Translations under genes and position numbers: made by a program
Source: Pseudalkalibacillus hwajinpoensis
GTDB taxonomy: Bacteria; Bacillota; Bacilli; Bacillales; Guptibacillaceae
Length of the DNA stretch: 64,000 bases
NCBI RefSeq assembly: GCF_039851965.1
Contig: NZ_CP156674.1
Location: forward strand, 1,736,001-1,800,000
Direction of reading: 5' to 3'
Notes under the pieces: generated by a model
Told to the model about the DNA's origin: nothing
The model's database searches: none
The model's input: only the letters and a program-made list of their open reading frames with translations
Shown here: positions 21,243 through 31,115 of the stretch, one piece after another
Position numbering within the stretch: the first letter of the stretch is position 1
Layout: each line of letters begins with the position of its first letter

Positions 21243-22325
21243 ATGAAGTTTGGTGCCCGTATTTTTAAAACAGGGCTTGCGATTACAATCGCACTTTACA
21301 TTGCAACCTGGCTTGGTTTAGAGCCACCGTCTTTTGCTGGAGTAGCCGCTTTATTTGCGATTCAGCCATCTATTTACAGATCATATCAATCCATTATTGA
21401 ACAATTCCAATCAAATATCATAGGTGCATTTTTAGCCGTGATCCTTGTCCTTTTATTCGGCAACCAGCCCATTGTAATCGGCCTTGGTGCCATCCTTATT
21501 ATCGCGATTAATATTAAATTAAAAATAGAAAGCACAATCCCGCTAGCCATTGTAACGGTTATTCTGATCATGAACGCGCCTCAAGAGGAATTCATATCGT
21601 TTGCTTTAAACCGCTTTTCAGTTATTATGATCGGGGTAATTAGTTCTTTTTTTGTAAACCTAATATTCCTCCCCCCGAAATATGAAACGAAGTTGTTTCA
21701 TAAAATTGTTAGCAATACGGAATACATTTCGCAATGGATAAGGCTTGCAACCAGGAACGATGCTGAGCACAAAGTGCTTAAAGAGAATCTAATTAAATTA
21801 AAAGAAGATACGGTTAAGAGTGATCAATATTTTCTTCTTTATAAAGAAGAACGTACCTACTTCAAGAGACGTGACTATGTAAAGGCGCGAAAGCTAGTTC
21901 TGTTCAGACAGATGATTGCAACGACCGAAAAGTCGCTTGCTATTCTAAAAATGCTCGACCAGCTTGACGTTAAAATATTAATCATGCCAGATGAAGTAAG
22001 AAGGTTAATTCAAACTCACCTTGATCAGTTAACGAATTATCATGAACGTATTCACCTGAAGTATATCGGAAAAGTAAGACATCAGTCACCTGAGGAAATG
22101 TTGAATAACGTAGGATCAGGGGAATCTACTTTAACTGAACTCTATGTGGATCTCTATGAAAGTGGCGAGTGTAACCGTGAGCTCTGGATGACCATCTTCC
22201 CTTTAATCGGGATGATTATTGATTATAACGATCATCTTGAACACCTCGATTTGCTCGTAGATAGTTTCCATTCATATCATCAAGAAGAAAATGAAGTCGA
22301 CATCCAGGAACTTCACGCAAAATAA
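21243..22325 (+). CDS. ygaE: FUSC / aromatic acid exporter family membrane protein YgaE
   Basis: This 360-aa protein has an N-terminal half with about five membrane helices containing the FUSC-like GARIFKTGLAITIALYIATW start and the FAIQPSIYRSYQSIIEQF loop, followed by a long cytosolic helical C-terminal domain. The family is annotated as putative aromatic acid exporters, but no substrate has been shown for YgaE. It occupies the same place between gsaB and ygaD as in B. subtilis. It converges on the oligopeptide operon through a shared terminator. Confidence 0.85.
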   Translation: MKFGARIFKTGLAITIALYIATWLGLEPPSFAGVAALFAIQPSIYRSYQSIIEQFQSNIIGAFLAVILVLLFGNQPIVIGLGAILIIAINIKLKIESTIPLAIVTVILIMNAPQEEFISFALNRFSVIMIGVISSFFVNLIFLPPKYETKLFHKIVSNTEYISQWIRLATRNDAEHKVLKENLIKLKEDTVKSDQYFLLYKEERTYFKRRDYVKARKLVLFRQMIATTEKSLAILKMLDQLDVKILIMPDEVRRLIQTHLDQLTNYHERIHLKYIGKVRHQSPEEMLNNVGSGESTLTELYVDLYESGECNRELWMTIFPLIGMIIDYNDHLEHLDLLVDSFHSYHQEENEVDIQELHAK

Positions 22326-22351
22326 AAAAATCAGCCTCGGCTGATTTTTTT
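22324..22351. terminator. Bidirectional terminator (ygaE / app-like operon)
   Basis: TCAGCC and GGCTGA form the stem with A6/T6 flanks on both sides, serving both convergent genes. Confidence 0.85.
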
Positions 22352-23249
22352 ATTTCTTCATTTTTGGATCAAGTGCGTCACGAAGACCATCTCCGAGTAA
22401 ATTAAATCCGAGGACCGTTAACATGATCGCTAGCCCCGGAAAGAATACCGTCCATGGTGCTTGAATGATATAGGAGCGAGAGTCTGCAAGCATCTTTCCC
22501 CACTCTGGTTGCGGTGCCTGTGCTCCAAGACCAAGGAAGCTAAGTGCTGCCGCTTCAAGGATTGCCGTTGCAATCGCAAGCGTACCCTGAACTATAATGG
22601 GTGCAAGAGAGTTTGGCAACACGTGATGAAAAATGATCCTTGAATCTTTCATTCCAACAGCCCGCGCCGCCATCACGTACTCCTCCTGTTTTACACTTAA
22701 CACCCTTGAACGAACAAGCCGCCCAAAGTTCGGAATATTAATGATCGCAATCGCGATCAAAGCATTCCTGAGTGACGGTCCAAGTACAGCTACAACAGCG
22801 ATCGCAAGAAGAATACTCGGGAAGGCAAGCATGATGTCAAAGATACGAGAAATAATTGTATCTACAAGTCGTCCATAATAACCTGCAATCATACCAAGTA
22901 AGCTTCCTACTGCTGCTGAACCGAGAACGGCAAAGAATCCTACCCATAATGAGATGCGCGCACCGTAGATAATTCTCGACAAAATATCCCGACCAAAATC
23001 GTCAGTTCCAAACCAGTGACTGGCTGATGGCGATTGAAGTCGCTCAGATAATTTCTGTTCATTGATTCCCTCCGGAGCAATCACTCCGGCAAATATGGCA
23101 AGAAGAATAAAAAAGAGAACGATTCCCATACCGACCATTGCCAGCTTATTTCTCCTGAATCCCTTCCAGGCTTCACGCCATGGTGATATTACTTCTTCGT
23201 CTGGTTGCTTTGATACATTCACTTGCTTTTGCGGAGCAATTTCAGCCAT
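22350..23249 (-). CDS. appC: Oligopeptide ABC transporter permease C
   Basis: This 299-aa permease has the OppC N-terminal signature WREAWKGFRRNKLAMVGMGIV, about six membrane helices and the EAA loop (AARAVGMKDSRIIFHHVLPN). It forms the peptide channel with the B subunit. Gene order D-F-A-B-C is that of the B. subtilis app operon, so an App assignment is favoured over Opp (A-B-C-D-F) or Dpp (A-B-C-D-E). It starts 12 bp after the B gene with AAGGGGG upstream. Confidence 0.88.
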   Translation of the reverse strand: MAEIAPQKQVNVSKQPDEEVISPWREAWKGFRRNKLAMVGMGIVLFFILLAIFAGVIAPEGINEQKLSERLQSPSASHWFGTDDFGRDILSRIIYGARISLWVGFFAVLGSAAVGSLLGMIAGYYGRLVDTIISRIFDIMLAFPSILLAIAVVAVLGPSLRNALIAIAIINIPNFGRLVRSRVLSVKQEEYVMAARAVGMKDSRIIFHHVLPNSLAPIIVQGTLAIATAILEAAALSFLGLGAQAPQPEWGKMLADSRSYIIQAPWTVFFPGLAIMLTVLGFNLLGDGLRDALDPKMKK

Positions 23250-23261
23250 TTCGAAGCCCCC

Positions 23262-24266
23262 TTAGTTGTATTTGATTCGAGGATCAATTGCAGCATATAG
23301 CAGATCGACAATTAAATTAATAAACACAAAGATAATCGCAACAATTAAGATACCAGATTGAATAACCGGGTAATCTCTGAAGTTAATAGCATCGTAAATA
23401 TAACGTCCAATACCAGGCCAGCCAAAGATGGTTTCTGTCAGAATAGCACCACCAAGCAAAAGCCCCATTTGCAAACCAATGACGGTTAATACAGGAATAA
23501 ATGCATTTTTAAGAGAGTGCTTGTACACGACCCAGAACATACCTGTTCCTTTCGCTCGTGCAGTACGTACGAAATCAGAACGCATTACTTCAAGCATGCT
23601 TGATCGCGTCATTCTAGCAATGATTGCCATCGGAATCGTTCCGAGTGCAATTCCTGGCAAGATCAAGTGCTTAATCACTTCAACAAACTGATCCATTCTA
23701 CCCTGGATAAGCGTATCAATGAGATAAAGATGAGTGATCGCTTCAACCGGATTTCGTACATTTTCACGACCTGTTGATGGTAGCCAACCAAGCTCAAGGG
23801 AGAATGCCCACTGTTCCATCAAACCAAGCCAGAAAACCGGCATCGAAACCCCAACAAGCGCAAGTACCATTGCGGTGTAGTCAAACCATGAATTTTGAAA
23901 CCATGCACTAATGATTCCCGCATTAACACCGATAAAGATCGCAATAACCATGGCTACAAGTGATAATTCGAGAGTTGCAGCAAGGTACGGCCAGATCTCT
24001 CCGCTAATGTCTGAACTCGTTCTAAGAGACGTGCCAAGGTCGCCGGTAAATAAGTTTTTAATATAGTCTACATATTGAAGATACCATGGCTGATCGAGTC
24101 CAAGCTGTTTCGTTAAACTCTTAATCGCTTCCTCTGTTGCCTGTTGACCAAGAATAACCTGTGCTGGGTCTCCAGGAATCGCTCGAATCATGAAAAACAC
24201 GATCAGTGTCATCCCAAATAAAACAGGGATAAGCATTAACAGTCTTCTTACTGTATAAGCAAGCAT
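23262..24266 (-). CDS. appB: Oligopeptide ABC transporter permease B
   Basis: This 334-aa permease starts with the classic MLAYTVRRLLMLIPVLFGMT signature of OppB/DppB proteins. It has six predicted helices and an EAA motif (ARAKGTGMFWVVYKHSLKNA). It partners the C subunit. The GDPAQVILG segment after the first helix is also typical. It follows the binding-protein gene after 85 bp. Confidence 0.9.
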   Translation of the reverse strand: MLAYTVRRLLMLIPVLFGMTLIVFFMIRAIPGDPAQVILGQQATEEAIKSLTKQLGLDQPWYLQYVDYIKNLFTGDLGTSLRTSSDISGEIWPYLAATLELSLVAMVIAIFIGVNAGIISAWFQNSWFDYTAMVLALVGVSMPVFWLGLMEQWAFSLELGWLPSTGRENVRNPVEAITHLYLIDTLIQGRMDQFVEVIKHLILPGIALGTIPMAIIARMTRSSMLEVMRSDFVRTARAKGTGMFWVVYKHSLKNAFIPVLTVIGLQMGLLLGGAILTETIFGWPGIGRYIYDAINFRDYPVIQSGILIVAIIFVFINLIVDLLYAAIDPRIKYN

Positions 24267-24351
24267 GTACTCACCTCTTCTTCCTTATGTACAATTCATG
24301 AATGCAATCAGTTATGTAATAAAGGGGAGTGAGTTACTCCCCTCCCTTTTT

Positions 24352-25962
24352 CTACTCTATTGTTACTTTAGTAAGTTTGTCAGAGCCAGTTGGGTGTGGA
24401 GTAAACCCTTCGATTGAACTTTTACCACCAAGTGCTGGCTTGGAGTGTACAAGTGGAATCCACGGTGCATCTTCATGGATGATTTCCTGCGCCTCTGCAT
24501 ATAGCTTATTCCGTTCTTCTTCATCTGGAGTTGATTGTGCTTCAATCAGAATGTCATGAAGCTCTTGATTTTCATAATACGTGTAGTTATTACTTCCGAT
24601 GTTATCCTGGTCAAGCAAAACATATAGGAAGTTATCAGCGTCACCGTTATCTCCAGTCCAACCAAGAAGGAAACTATCCGCTTCACCATTACGAGCCTTC
24701 TCGAGATACGTTGCCCACTCATAAGATTTGATCTCAGCTTTTACACCAATTTCAGCAAAGTTCTTTTGAAGAACTTCAGCTACTTTTTGACCATCTGGCA
24801 TATATGGACGTGGAACTGGCATTGCCCAAAGTTCCATTTCGAATCCATCTTCATAGCCAGCTTCTTTAAGAAGTTCTTTCGCCTTCTCTACATCATATTC
24901 GTAAGGTTCGATTTCATCATTATAGCCACCGATAACAGGAGGCATTGGGTTTTTTGCCGGCTCTGCCTGACCTGCGTAGAACGAATCAATAAGCGCCTGC
25001 TTATCAACAGCATGGTTTAAAGCCTGACGAACAAGCTTGTCTTTTAATGGACCACGATTTGTTGTCAAACCAAGATACCCTACGTTCATAGACGGGCGGA
25101 AGAATGTTTGAAGATCTGGATTATCTTCTACCTGTTGTACATCAGATGGGTTAAGTCCATCCATCAAGTCAATCTCGCCGGCCATCAGTGCATTCAGGCG
25201 TGCTGAGTTATCAGGGATCGCTCTGAAAATGACACTATCAAGCTTCGGATAACCTTCCATCCAATAGTCCTCATTCTTATTAAGTACAATTTTGTCATTT
25301 CGGCTCCATTGATCAAACACAAATGGACCAGTACCTACAGGATTCTCACCAAACTTGTCCCCCTGTTTCTCAAGTGCATCAGGACTTGCAATTGCAAATG
25401 GTGACATCGCGATATTTTTAAGGAATGGCGCCTGTGGACGCTTCAACTTAAATTCAACCGTGTAATCGTCTGTTGCTGTAACGCTTTCAATAACGTGTCC
25501 TTCATCGCCTTTAAATCCACCAAACATGGATTTGTAATAATAGAACGCTTCTTCCGTACCATTCATCCAGCGCTCGAAGTTGTACACAACAGCATCAGCG
25601 TTGAAATCAGTACCATCGTGGAACTTAACGCCTTCGCGTAGAGTGAATGTATACGTTTTACCATCTTCGGAAACTTCCCAGTCTTTTGCAAGAGCTTCCT
25701 GGACATCCGTATTATCATCGCCATAATCAAGTAGTGTATCGAAAATGTTCTTTGTTACTTTAAATGATTCCCCATCTGTTACAGACGCAGGATCTAGAGA
25801 AACGGAGTCTCCACCACGTCCAAAGATTAGCGTACCGCCGGAAGCTTCGCCTCCTTCTGAGTCGCCCCCACCGTTGCCATTCGTTTCGTTTGAACCGCCG
25901 CAACCAGCAAGTCCAATCGAAAGAAGCAATACAAATACTAACGAATAAATAGTCTTCTTCAT
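24352..25962 (-). CDS. appA: Oligopeptide-binding lipoprotein
   Basis: This 536-aa extracellular solute-binding protein (SBP_bac_5 family) has a lipoprotein signal with lipobox LAGC at ~residue 21 and a Gly/Ser/Glu-rich linker. The mature part has SLDPASVTDGESFKV, LREGVKFHDGTDFNADAVVY and the ALNHAVDKQALID segment common to peptide binders. It captures oligo- or dipeptides for the ABC channel. In the D-F-A-B-C order it sits at the AppA position. The sequence also resembles DppE-like binders, so peptide-length preference is not certain. Confidence 0.9.
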   Translation of the reverse strand: MKKTIYSLVFVLLLSIGLAGCGGSNETNGNGGGDSEGGEASGGTLIFGRGGDSVSLDPASVTDGESFKVTKNIFDTLLDYGDDNTDVQEALAKDWEVSEDGKTYTFTLREGVKFHDGTDFNADAVVYNFERWMNGTEEAFYYYKSMFGGFKGDEGHVIESVTATDDYTVEFKLKRPQAPFLKNIAMSPFAIASPDALEKQGDKFGENPVGTGPFVFDQWSRNDKIVLNKNEDYWMEGYPKLDSVIFRAIPDNSARLNALMAGEIDLMDGLNPSDVQQVEDNPDLQTFFRPSMNVGYLGLTTNRGPLKDKLVRQALNHAVDKQALIDSFYAGQAEPAKNPMPPVIGGYNDEIEPYEYDVEKAKELLKEAGYEDGFEMELWAMPVPRPYMPDGQKVAEVLQKNFAEIGVKAEIKSYEWATYLEKARNGEADSFLLGWTGDNGDADNFLYVLLDQDNIGSNNYTYYENQELHDILIEAQSTPDEEERNKLYAEAQEIIHEDAPWIPLVHSKPALGGKSSIEGFTPHPTGSDKLTKVTIE

Positions 25963-25991
25963 CGTCTTCCCCCTTTAGTCATGTTTGTTAT

Positions 25992-26972
25992 TTATACAAG
26001 GTCTTCTTCATACAGGTGACACGCTGTATGGTGTCCCGGTTCAACTTCCCTGAATTCAGGAACAACTGAGCTGCACACATCCATCGCCTTCGGGCACCTG
26101 GTATGGAACGGGCATCCAGCTGGCGGATTAGACGGGCTTGGCACATCCCCTGTAAGTATAATTCTATCTTTCCCATATTCAGGATCTGGAACTGGCACTG
26201 CTGAAAGAAGAGCCTGTGTATACGGATGTTTAGCGTTGAGATAAAGCTTTTCACTATCTGCCATCTCAACGATGCGGCCAAGGTACATCACTCCGACCCG
26301 ATCACTAATGTGCCTTACAACTCCAAGGTCGTGAGCAATAAACAAATATGTTAATCCAAGCTCCTTCTGGAGATCCTCAAGAAGATTGAGTACTTGAGCC
26401 TGAATTGATACATCCAGTGCTGAAACTGGTTCATCTGCAATAATCAGTTTCGGATTAACAGCAAGAGCGCGTGCTATCCCGATTCTTTGTCTCTGCCCTC
26501 CGCTGAATTGGTGCGGGTACCTTTTTGCATGATAAGAGCTAAGTCCTACAATATCGAGAAGTTCTCTTACACGTTTTTTTCGTTCATTTTTGTTACCAAG
26601 CTTATGAACAATGAGAGGTTCTTCAATAATTTTCTCAACGGTATGCCTGGGATTAAGCGAAGCAAATGGATCTTGAAACACCATCTGGATATCCTTCCTG
26701 AGATGACGTAGATCCTTTTTATTCAGTGAAGTCATTTCCTTTCCATCGAAAAGTACTTCTCCTTCACTGGGTTCTAAAAGACGCATCAACATACGCCCTG
26801 TAGTGGACTTTCCACACCCACTTTCACCAACCAGTCCGAAAGTTTCCCCTTTATGTAGCGTGAAGGTTACATCATCAACGGCTTTTACTGTCCCTATCTG
26901 CTGTTTGAGCACGCCTCCCTCGATTGGGAAATGCTTCTTAAGCTGTTTTACTTCCAGTAATGCTTCCTGCAA
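25992..26972 (-). CDS. appF: Oligopeptide ABC transporter ATPase F
   Basis: This 326-aa ATPase of the OppF/AppF type starts at a TTG codon, placed 8 nt after AAAGGAGG. Walker A is GESGCGKSTTGRMLMRL, signature FSGGQRQRIGIARAL, Walker B LIIADEPVSALDVSIQAQ. The C-terminal oligopeptide-specific region with CPFHTRCPKAMDVC is present (a [4Fe-4S]-like Cys cluster in relatives). It pairs with the D subunit to energise uptake. Confidence 0.9.
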   Translation of the reverse strand: MQEALLEVKQLKKHFPIEGGVLKQQIGTVKAVDDVTFTLHKGETFGLVGESGCGKSTTGRMLMRLLEPSEGEVLFDGKEMTSLNKKDLRHLRKDIQMVFQDPFASLNPRHTVEKIIEEPLIVHKLGNKNERKKRVRELLDIVGLSSYHAKRYPHQFSGGQRQRIGIARALAVNPKLIIADEPVSALDVSIQAQVLNLLEDLQKELGLTYLFIAHDLGVVRHISDRVGVMYLGRIVEMADSEKLYLNAKHPYTQALLSAVPVPDPEYGKDRIILTGDVPSPSNPPAGCPFHTRCPKAMDVCSSVVPEFREVEPGHHTACHLYEEDLV

Positions 26973-26986
26973 TATAGGCGCCTCCT

Positions 26987-27991
26987 TTAGCTATTTACTC
27001 TATCTAATACAGCTGCTTTACCCTCTTCTTCATGAAGCCAGCATCTTGCCTGCTGAGCAGACCCTGCATCGAGTAACACTGGGGTTTCTTCATAGCACTT
27101 ATCAAAGGCAAAGCTGCAACGCGGTGCAAAGTGACACCCTTTTTTAATTGATCCTGGCTTCGGTACGTTTCCCGGAATAGAATAAAGTCGGTCTTTTCGA
27201 ACACGAACATCTGGAACTGATTCAATAAGACCAATCGTATACGGGTGCTTTGGATGTTGAAATATGTCATTTGTCTTTCCCTGTTCAACAATCTTTCCTG
27301 AGTACATCACAACAATCCGATCGCAAATTTCTGCCACCACGCCTAAATCATGGGTAATTAAAATAATCGATGTATTCATCTCTCGATTCAATTTCTTCAT
27401 TAATTCAAGAATTTGAGCCTGAATCGTTACATCAAGTGCCGTTGTCGGTTCATCCGCGATTAAAACCTCAGGATCACATGCCATCGCCATGGCAATCATG
27501 ACACGCTGCCTCATCCCGCCAGAAAGTTGATGCGGATATTCATTCATTAGCTCCTCAGCTCTCGGAAGTCCTACAAGCTTAAGTATGGAAATCGCGTGTG
27601 CCCACGATTTCTTTTTGTCCCATTTCTTATGTATTCGAATACCTTCGATAAGCTGATTTCCAATTCGAAACACAGGATTAAGCGATGTCATCGGCTCCTG
27701 AAAAATCATCCCGATTTCATTCCCTCTAATTTTCCGCATTTCTTTTTCCGATTTCGTAAGCAGGTTTTCGCCTTTGTATGTAATTTCTCCACCCACAACT
27801 TTTCCCGGTGCCTGTATGAGCTGCATGATGGATAATGATGTTACGCTTTTCCCCGAACCCGATTCGCCTACAATCCCAAGTACTTCTCCTTTATTAACAT
27901 GAAAATCTACGGAGTCGACTGCCGGAATTTCACCGTCATCGGTAAAAAAGTGAGTTTCTAACCTGCTGACGTTTAACACGGGCTGTTCCAC
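26987..27991 (-). CDS. appD: Oligopeptide ABC transporter ATPase D
   Basis: This 334-aa ATPase of the OppD/AppD type is the first gene of the operon. Walker A is GESGSGKSVTSLSIMQL, signature LSGGMRQRVMIAMAM, Walker B LIADEPTTALDVTIQAQ. The C-terminal CHFAPRCSFAFDKC cysteine region is present. It starts at GTG (27991) behind AAAGGGGTG. A palindrome AAATTCAGAATTT (28010-28022) lies in the leader and is only weakly CodY-like. Confidence 0.9.
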   Translation of the reverse strand: MEQPVLNVSRLETHFFTDDGEIPAVDSVDFHVNKGEVLGIVGESGSGKSVTSLSIMQLIQAPGKVVGGEITYKGENLLTKSEKEMRKIRGNEIGMIFQEPMTSLNPVFRIGNQLIEGIRIHKKWDKKKSWAHAISILKLVGLPRAEELMNEYPHQLSGGMRQRVMIAMAMACDPEVLIADEPTTALDVTIQAQILELMKKLNREMNTSIILITHDLGVVAEICDRIVVMYSGKIVEQGKTNDIFQHPKHPYTIGLIESVPDVRVRKDRLYSIPGNVPKPGSIKKGCHFAPRCSFAFDKCYEETPVLLDAGSAQQARCWLHEEEGKAAVLDRVNS

Positions 27992-28141
27992 TCTCTCACC
28001 CCTTTCACCAAATTCAGAATTTTTTAATTTAACTAAAATCTGTTTATCATTATTACATTAATTTGACAGATTAGCAATGTGTATTGAGGTAATTTTCTGT
28101 CTTTTTTTGACGCTTTTATGCGATAATGTGCTCTTAAACAC

Positions 28142-28170
28142 AAAAAAGCACCCGATTCGGGTGCTTTTTT
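28142..28170 (-). terminator. ygaD terminator
   Basis: AAAAAAGCACCCGA and TCGGGTGCTTTTTT form a strong stem ~10 bp after ygaD. Confidence 0.9.
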
Positions 28171-28179
28171 GATGTGATT

Positions 28180-29919
28180 TCATAAGTTTTGAACCTGGAA
28201 TAAATTATGGTATGACCCTTTTCTCTTCATTAATTCCAGGTGATTACCACTTTCTGAAATTTGGCCATTTTCCACTACCACGATGCGATCTGCATGAGTA
28301 ACGGTTGCCAGACGATGAGCAACGATAAACGTTGTTCGATCCTTTGCAAGATCTTGAAGTGCTTCCTGAATCAGATGTTCACTTTCAAGATCTAGTGCTG
28401 ACGTCGCTTCATCTAGAACGAGAATTGGTGGATTCTTAAGGAAAACTCTCGCAATAGCAATACGCTGTTTTTGTCCTCCTGATAACTTAACGCCACGTTC
28501 CCCAACAGGTGTATCATATCCTTCTGGAAGATTTGAGATAAACTCGTGAGCATTCGCGGCTTTAGCCGCCTGGATGACAGCTTCTTCTGAAGCTTCCGGA
28601 TTACCCATCATAATATTCATTCGAACAGATTCACTAAATAATATATTATCCTGAAGAACCATTCCAATATTATCGCGAACACTCCTAGCCTGATAATCGC
28701 GGATATCAGTGCCATCAATAAGCACACTTCCCCCTGTAACATCATAAAATCTTGGAATTAAACTTACGAGCGAAGACTTACCTCCCCCGCTCATTCCTAC
28801 TAGTGCAATGGTTTCCCCTGCATGAACATCAAGGTTAATTCCCTTTAACACCGGAAGATCGTTTTCATTGTATTTAAATGACACATCCTGAAAGCTAATA
28901 TCACCTTTTACATTTGTTAACGTTCTAGCATCATCACGGTCAACAACATCATATTTCTCATCCACAAATTCAAACACGCGATCCATTGATGCGATTGACT
29001 GGGTAAGCGTTGTAGAAGAGTTCACCAGACGACGCAGCGGACTGTAAAGACGATCCATATACGTGACAAACGCGACCATCTCCCCGATTTGCAGGCTACC
29101 AGAAATTACGAGGTATGCTGAGAACGCAATCACAATAAGGGGAGCAACATCTGTAATTGTATTGACCACTGCAAATGTTTTTGCGTTCCATCGTGTATGG
29201 TCCAGCGCTCGATCCAGGAATTTTGAATTGCGTTTATTAAATTGTTCTTGTTCATAATCTTCAAGCGCAAAGCTCCGAATCACCGACATGCCCTGAACAC
29301 GTTCATGAAGATGACCTTGAACTTCTGCAAGAGCCTGTGAGCGATCCTTCGTTAAATCACGTAATCTCTTATAGAAAAATTTAACTGATAATCCATACAA
29401 TGGGAGAAGGATGATCGCAGCAAGGGTTAACCAAATATTCATAAACGACAGGATCACGATAATAATAATAATCGTAATAAGATCAAGCCAGACATTCATC
29501 ATTCCTGTAATAACGAATGTCTTTGTTTGTTCGACATCATTAATAACCCTTGAAATAATTTCGCCTGCTTTATTATTTGAATAAAACTTTAAACTGAGTT
29601 GTTGAATATGGGCAAAAAGCTTATCTCGAATATCATAAAGAATTTTACTACCAATCCATTGCGCGTAATATTGCCTGAAATATTCCACCGGTGGTCTTAC
29701 AATAACAAAGAGGAAGAAAGCTCCCCCCATTAACCACATAAGTTGTTCATATTTATCACCAACCGGCATTTCTGCATTGATAACATCATCAATCACATAT
29801 TTTAATATCAAAGGTAAAAGAAGCGGAATTCCAAATTTTAATATCCCAATTCCAATGGTTATACCAATTTGTTTACGATAAGGTCTGACAAACGTCATAT
29901 ATCTTTTTATACTACCCAG
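28180..29919 (-). CDS. ygaD: ABC exporter YgaD (fused TMD-NBD), probable CTG start
   Basis: This protein of ~579 aa is a half-transporter of the multidrug/lipid exporter class: six-helix ABC_membrane domain (residues ~15-300) and a C-terminal nucleotide-binding domain with GMSGGGKSSLVSLI, VKLSGGQKQRIAIARVFL and ILVLDEATSALDLESE. It matches B. subtilis YgaD. The first ATG in frame (29898) would lose seven family-conserved residues (GSIKRY). A CTG at 29919 with AAGGATG upstream restores them, so I place the start there; 29898 is the conservative alternative. The substrate is unknown. Confidence 0.85.
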   Translation of the reverse strand: MGSIKRYMTFVRPYRKQIGITIGIGILKFGIPLLLPLILKYVIDDVINAEMPVGDKYEQLMWLMGGAFFLFVIVRPPVEYFRQYYAQWIGSKILYDIRDKLFAHIQQLSLKFYSNNKAGEIISRVINDVEQTKTFVITGMMNVWLDLITIIIIIVILSFMNIWLTLAAIILLPLYGLSVKFFYKRLRDLTKDRSQALAEVQGHLHERVQGMSVIRSFALEDYEQEQFNKRNSKFLDRALDHTRWNAKTFAVVNTITDVAPLIVIAFSAYLVISGSLQIGEMVAFVTYMDRLYSPLRRLVNSSTTLTQSIASMDRVFEFVDEKYDVVDRDDARTLTNVKGDISFQDVSFKYNENDLPVLKGINLDVHAGETIALVGMSGGGKSSLVSLIPRFYDVTGGSVLIDGTDIRDYQARSVRDNIGMVLQDNILFSESVRMNIMMGNPEASEEAVIQAAKAANAHEFISNLPEGYDTPVGERGVKLSGGQKQRIAIARVFLKNPPILVLDEATSALDLESEHLIQEALQDLAKDRTTFIVAHRLATVTHADRIVVVENGQISESGNHLELMKRKGSYHNLFQVQNL

Positions 29920-30022
29920 ATGACATCATCCTTTAGCTAAACACGTCCTTTGCAGAACAAGTTGTTTTTTCATAGAGACTGTGCTAACTGTCTAGTGACC
30001 GCTTTCCACAGAGTTATCATAT

Positions 30023-30056
30023 AAAAACCTGTTGAATAATATTCAACAGGTTTTTC
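30023..30056 (-). terminator. ygaC terminator
   Basis: AAAAACCTGTTGAATA and TATTCAACAGGTTTTT form a long stem that abuts the ygaC stop codon. Confidence 0.9.
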
Positions 30057-30584
30057 TTACCTATATTGAAGAAATTGTTCATACCACTGATCTACAAACC
30101 CTGGTGCAAACGGGCCTTTACGCTGATGAATCCAATTCATCAGCTCCTTAACATTCTGTTGTATGATGCGGTCAATCGCTTCGGGATAATTCATTTCCTC
30201 ACGGTGCACTTCGTACTCATCTTCGTCTAGAAGCTTAAACGTCATATCAGGGTAAATCTTAATATCAAGATCGTAATCGATATACTTTAATGCTTCTTCA
30301 TCGTAGGTAAACGGAGTTCCAAGATTACAGTAGTAGTATAACCCATCCGTTCTAATCATACCTATGACGTTGAACCAGTGGTTGGCACTAAAATAGCAAA
30401 TCGCAGGTTCACGCGTTCTCCACTGTCTTCCATCCGCTTCTGTCACGAGAATACGATCGTTGCCCCCAATTATTTCTTTAGAAGTACCTTTAAGTACAAT
30501 GCTTTCTTCCCATGTACGATGTAACGTTCCGCGATGTTTATAGCTTTGAATTTGAATTCTCGTCCCGGTCGTTGGGAAACTCAT
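30057..30584 (-). CDS. ntdP: Nucleoside di-/triphosphatase YgaC (DUF402)
   Basis: This 175-aa protein matches B. subtilis YgaC/NtdP along its length: IQSYKHRGTLHRTWEE, WRTREPAICYFSANHWFNV, YYYCNLGTPF and IDYDLDIKIYPDM. DUF402 proteins of this type have a 12-stranded barrel with bound divalent metal and hydrolyse nucleoside di- and triphosphates. The acidic metal-binding residues in DYDLDIK and LDEDEY are kept. Gene position between ygaD and ygaB is conserved. The ATG follows AAGGAGAAG. Confidence 0.93.
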   Translation of the reverse strand: MSFPTTGTRIQIQSYKHRGTLHRTWEESIVLKGTSKEIIGGNDRILVTEADGRQWRTREPAICYFSANHWFNVIGMIRTDGLYYYCNLGTPFTYDEEALKYIDYDLDIKIYPDMTFKLLDEDEYEVHREEMNYPEAIDRIIQQNVKELMNWIHQRKGPFAPGFVDQWYEQFLQYR

Positions 30585-30748
30585 CTTCTTCTCCTTTCTT
30601 AAGAAATTCCGGAAAACGATGAATGCCTTTTACAAACAGGCAGACTCACAGCATCCTTTCTTTCTTACCGTTCAATACATACCATCAAAATTTTACACCT
30701 CATCTATATTCTTCTCTATTATAACGCTTAACAAATTAAAATTAAAAT

Positions 30749-30777
30749 AAAAGCGCCATTCGAGGTGAATGGCGCTG
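30749..30777 (-). terminator. ygaB terminator
   Basis: AGCGCCATTC and GAATGGCGCT form the stem; the minus strand continues into a T-rich run. Confidence 0.75.
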
Positions 30778-30787
30778 CCCGTTTTCC

Positions 30788-31003
30788 TTAAATCGGCGTT
30801 TTTTCAAAACAGGTTATTACTGCTGAAATAAGACTTTCAAAATCATTTTCCATCCTGGATAGATCGTTTTTTCTTTCTATTAACATGCTTTTCCTTGCTT
30901 CAGAATAATCAAGGACCTCTAATTGTTGAATTTCTTCCCTCGTATGAATCAGTTGATCGGCAAGCTTAAGTTGCTGTTGAATGAGCTCATCGAATCGGTC
31001 CAT
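30788..31003 (-). CDS. ygaB: YgaB-like coiled-coil protein
   Basis: This 71-aa hydrophilic protein is predicted almost wholly helical with heptad character (LIQQQLKLADQLIHTREEIQQL...), and matches the small YgaB family by position and size. Function is unknown. The ATG follows GGAGAGG. It is monocistronic with its own terminator. Confidence 0.75.
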   Translation of the reverse strand: MDRFDELIQQQLKLADQLIHTREEIQQLEVLDYSEARKSMLIERKNDLSRMENDFESLISAVITCFEKTPI

Positions 31004-31115
31004 GCGACCTCTCCTTTCATCCTCATTTCGTTAAACCAATTTGTCATCAGAAAAGAAATTCAATAATGAAAGAGGATCTCCTTTGGCTATTTGTGTAGAG
31101 AAGTAGGAAGTTTTG

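Noticed and set aside
28010..28022. Palindrome AAATTCAGAATTT before appD as a CodY box.
   Set aside because: It agrees with the CodY consensus at only ~10 of 15 positions and overlaps the ribosome binding region, so the evidence is too weak in AT-rich DNA.
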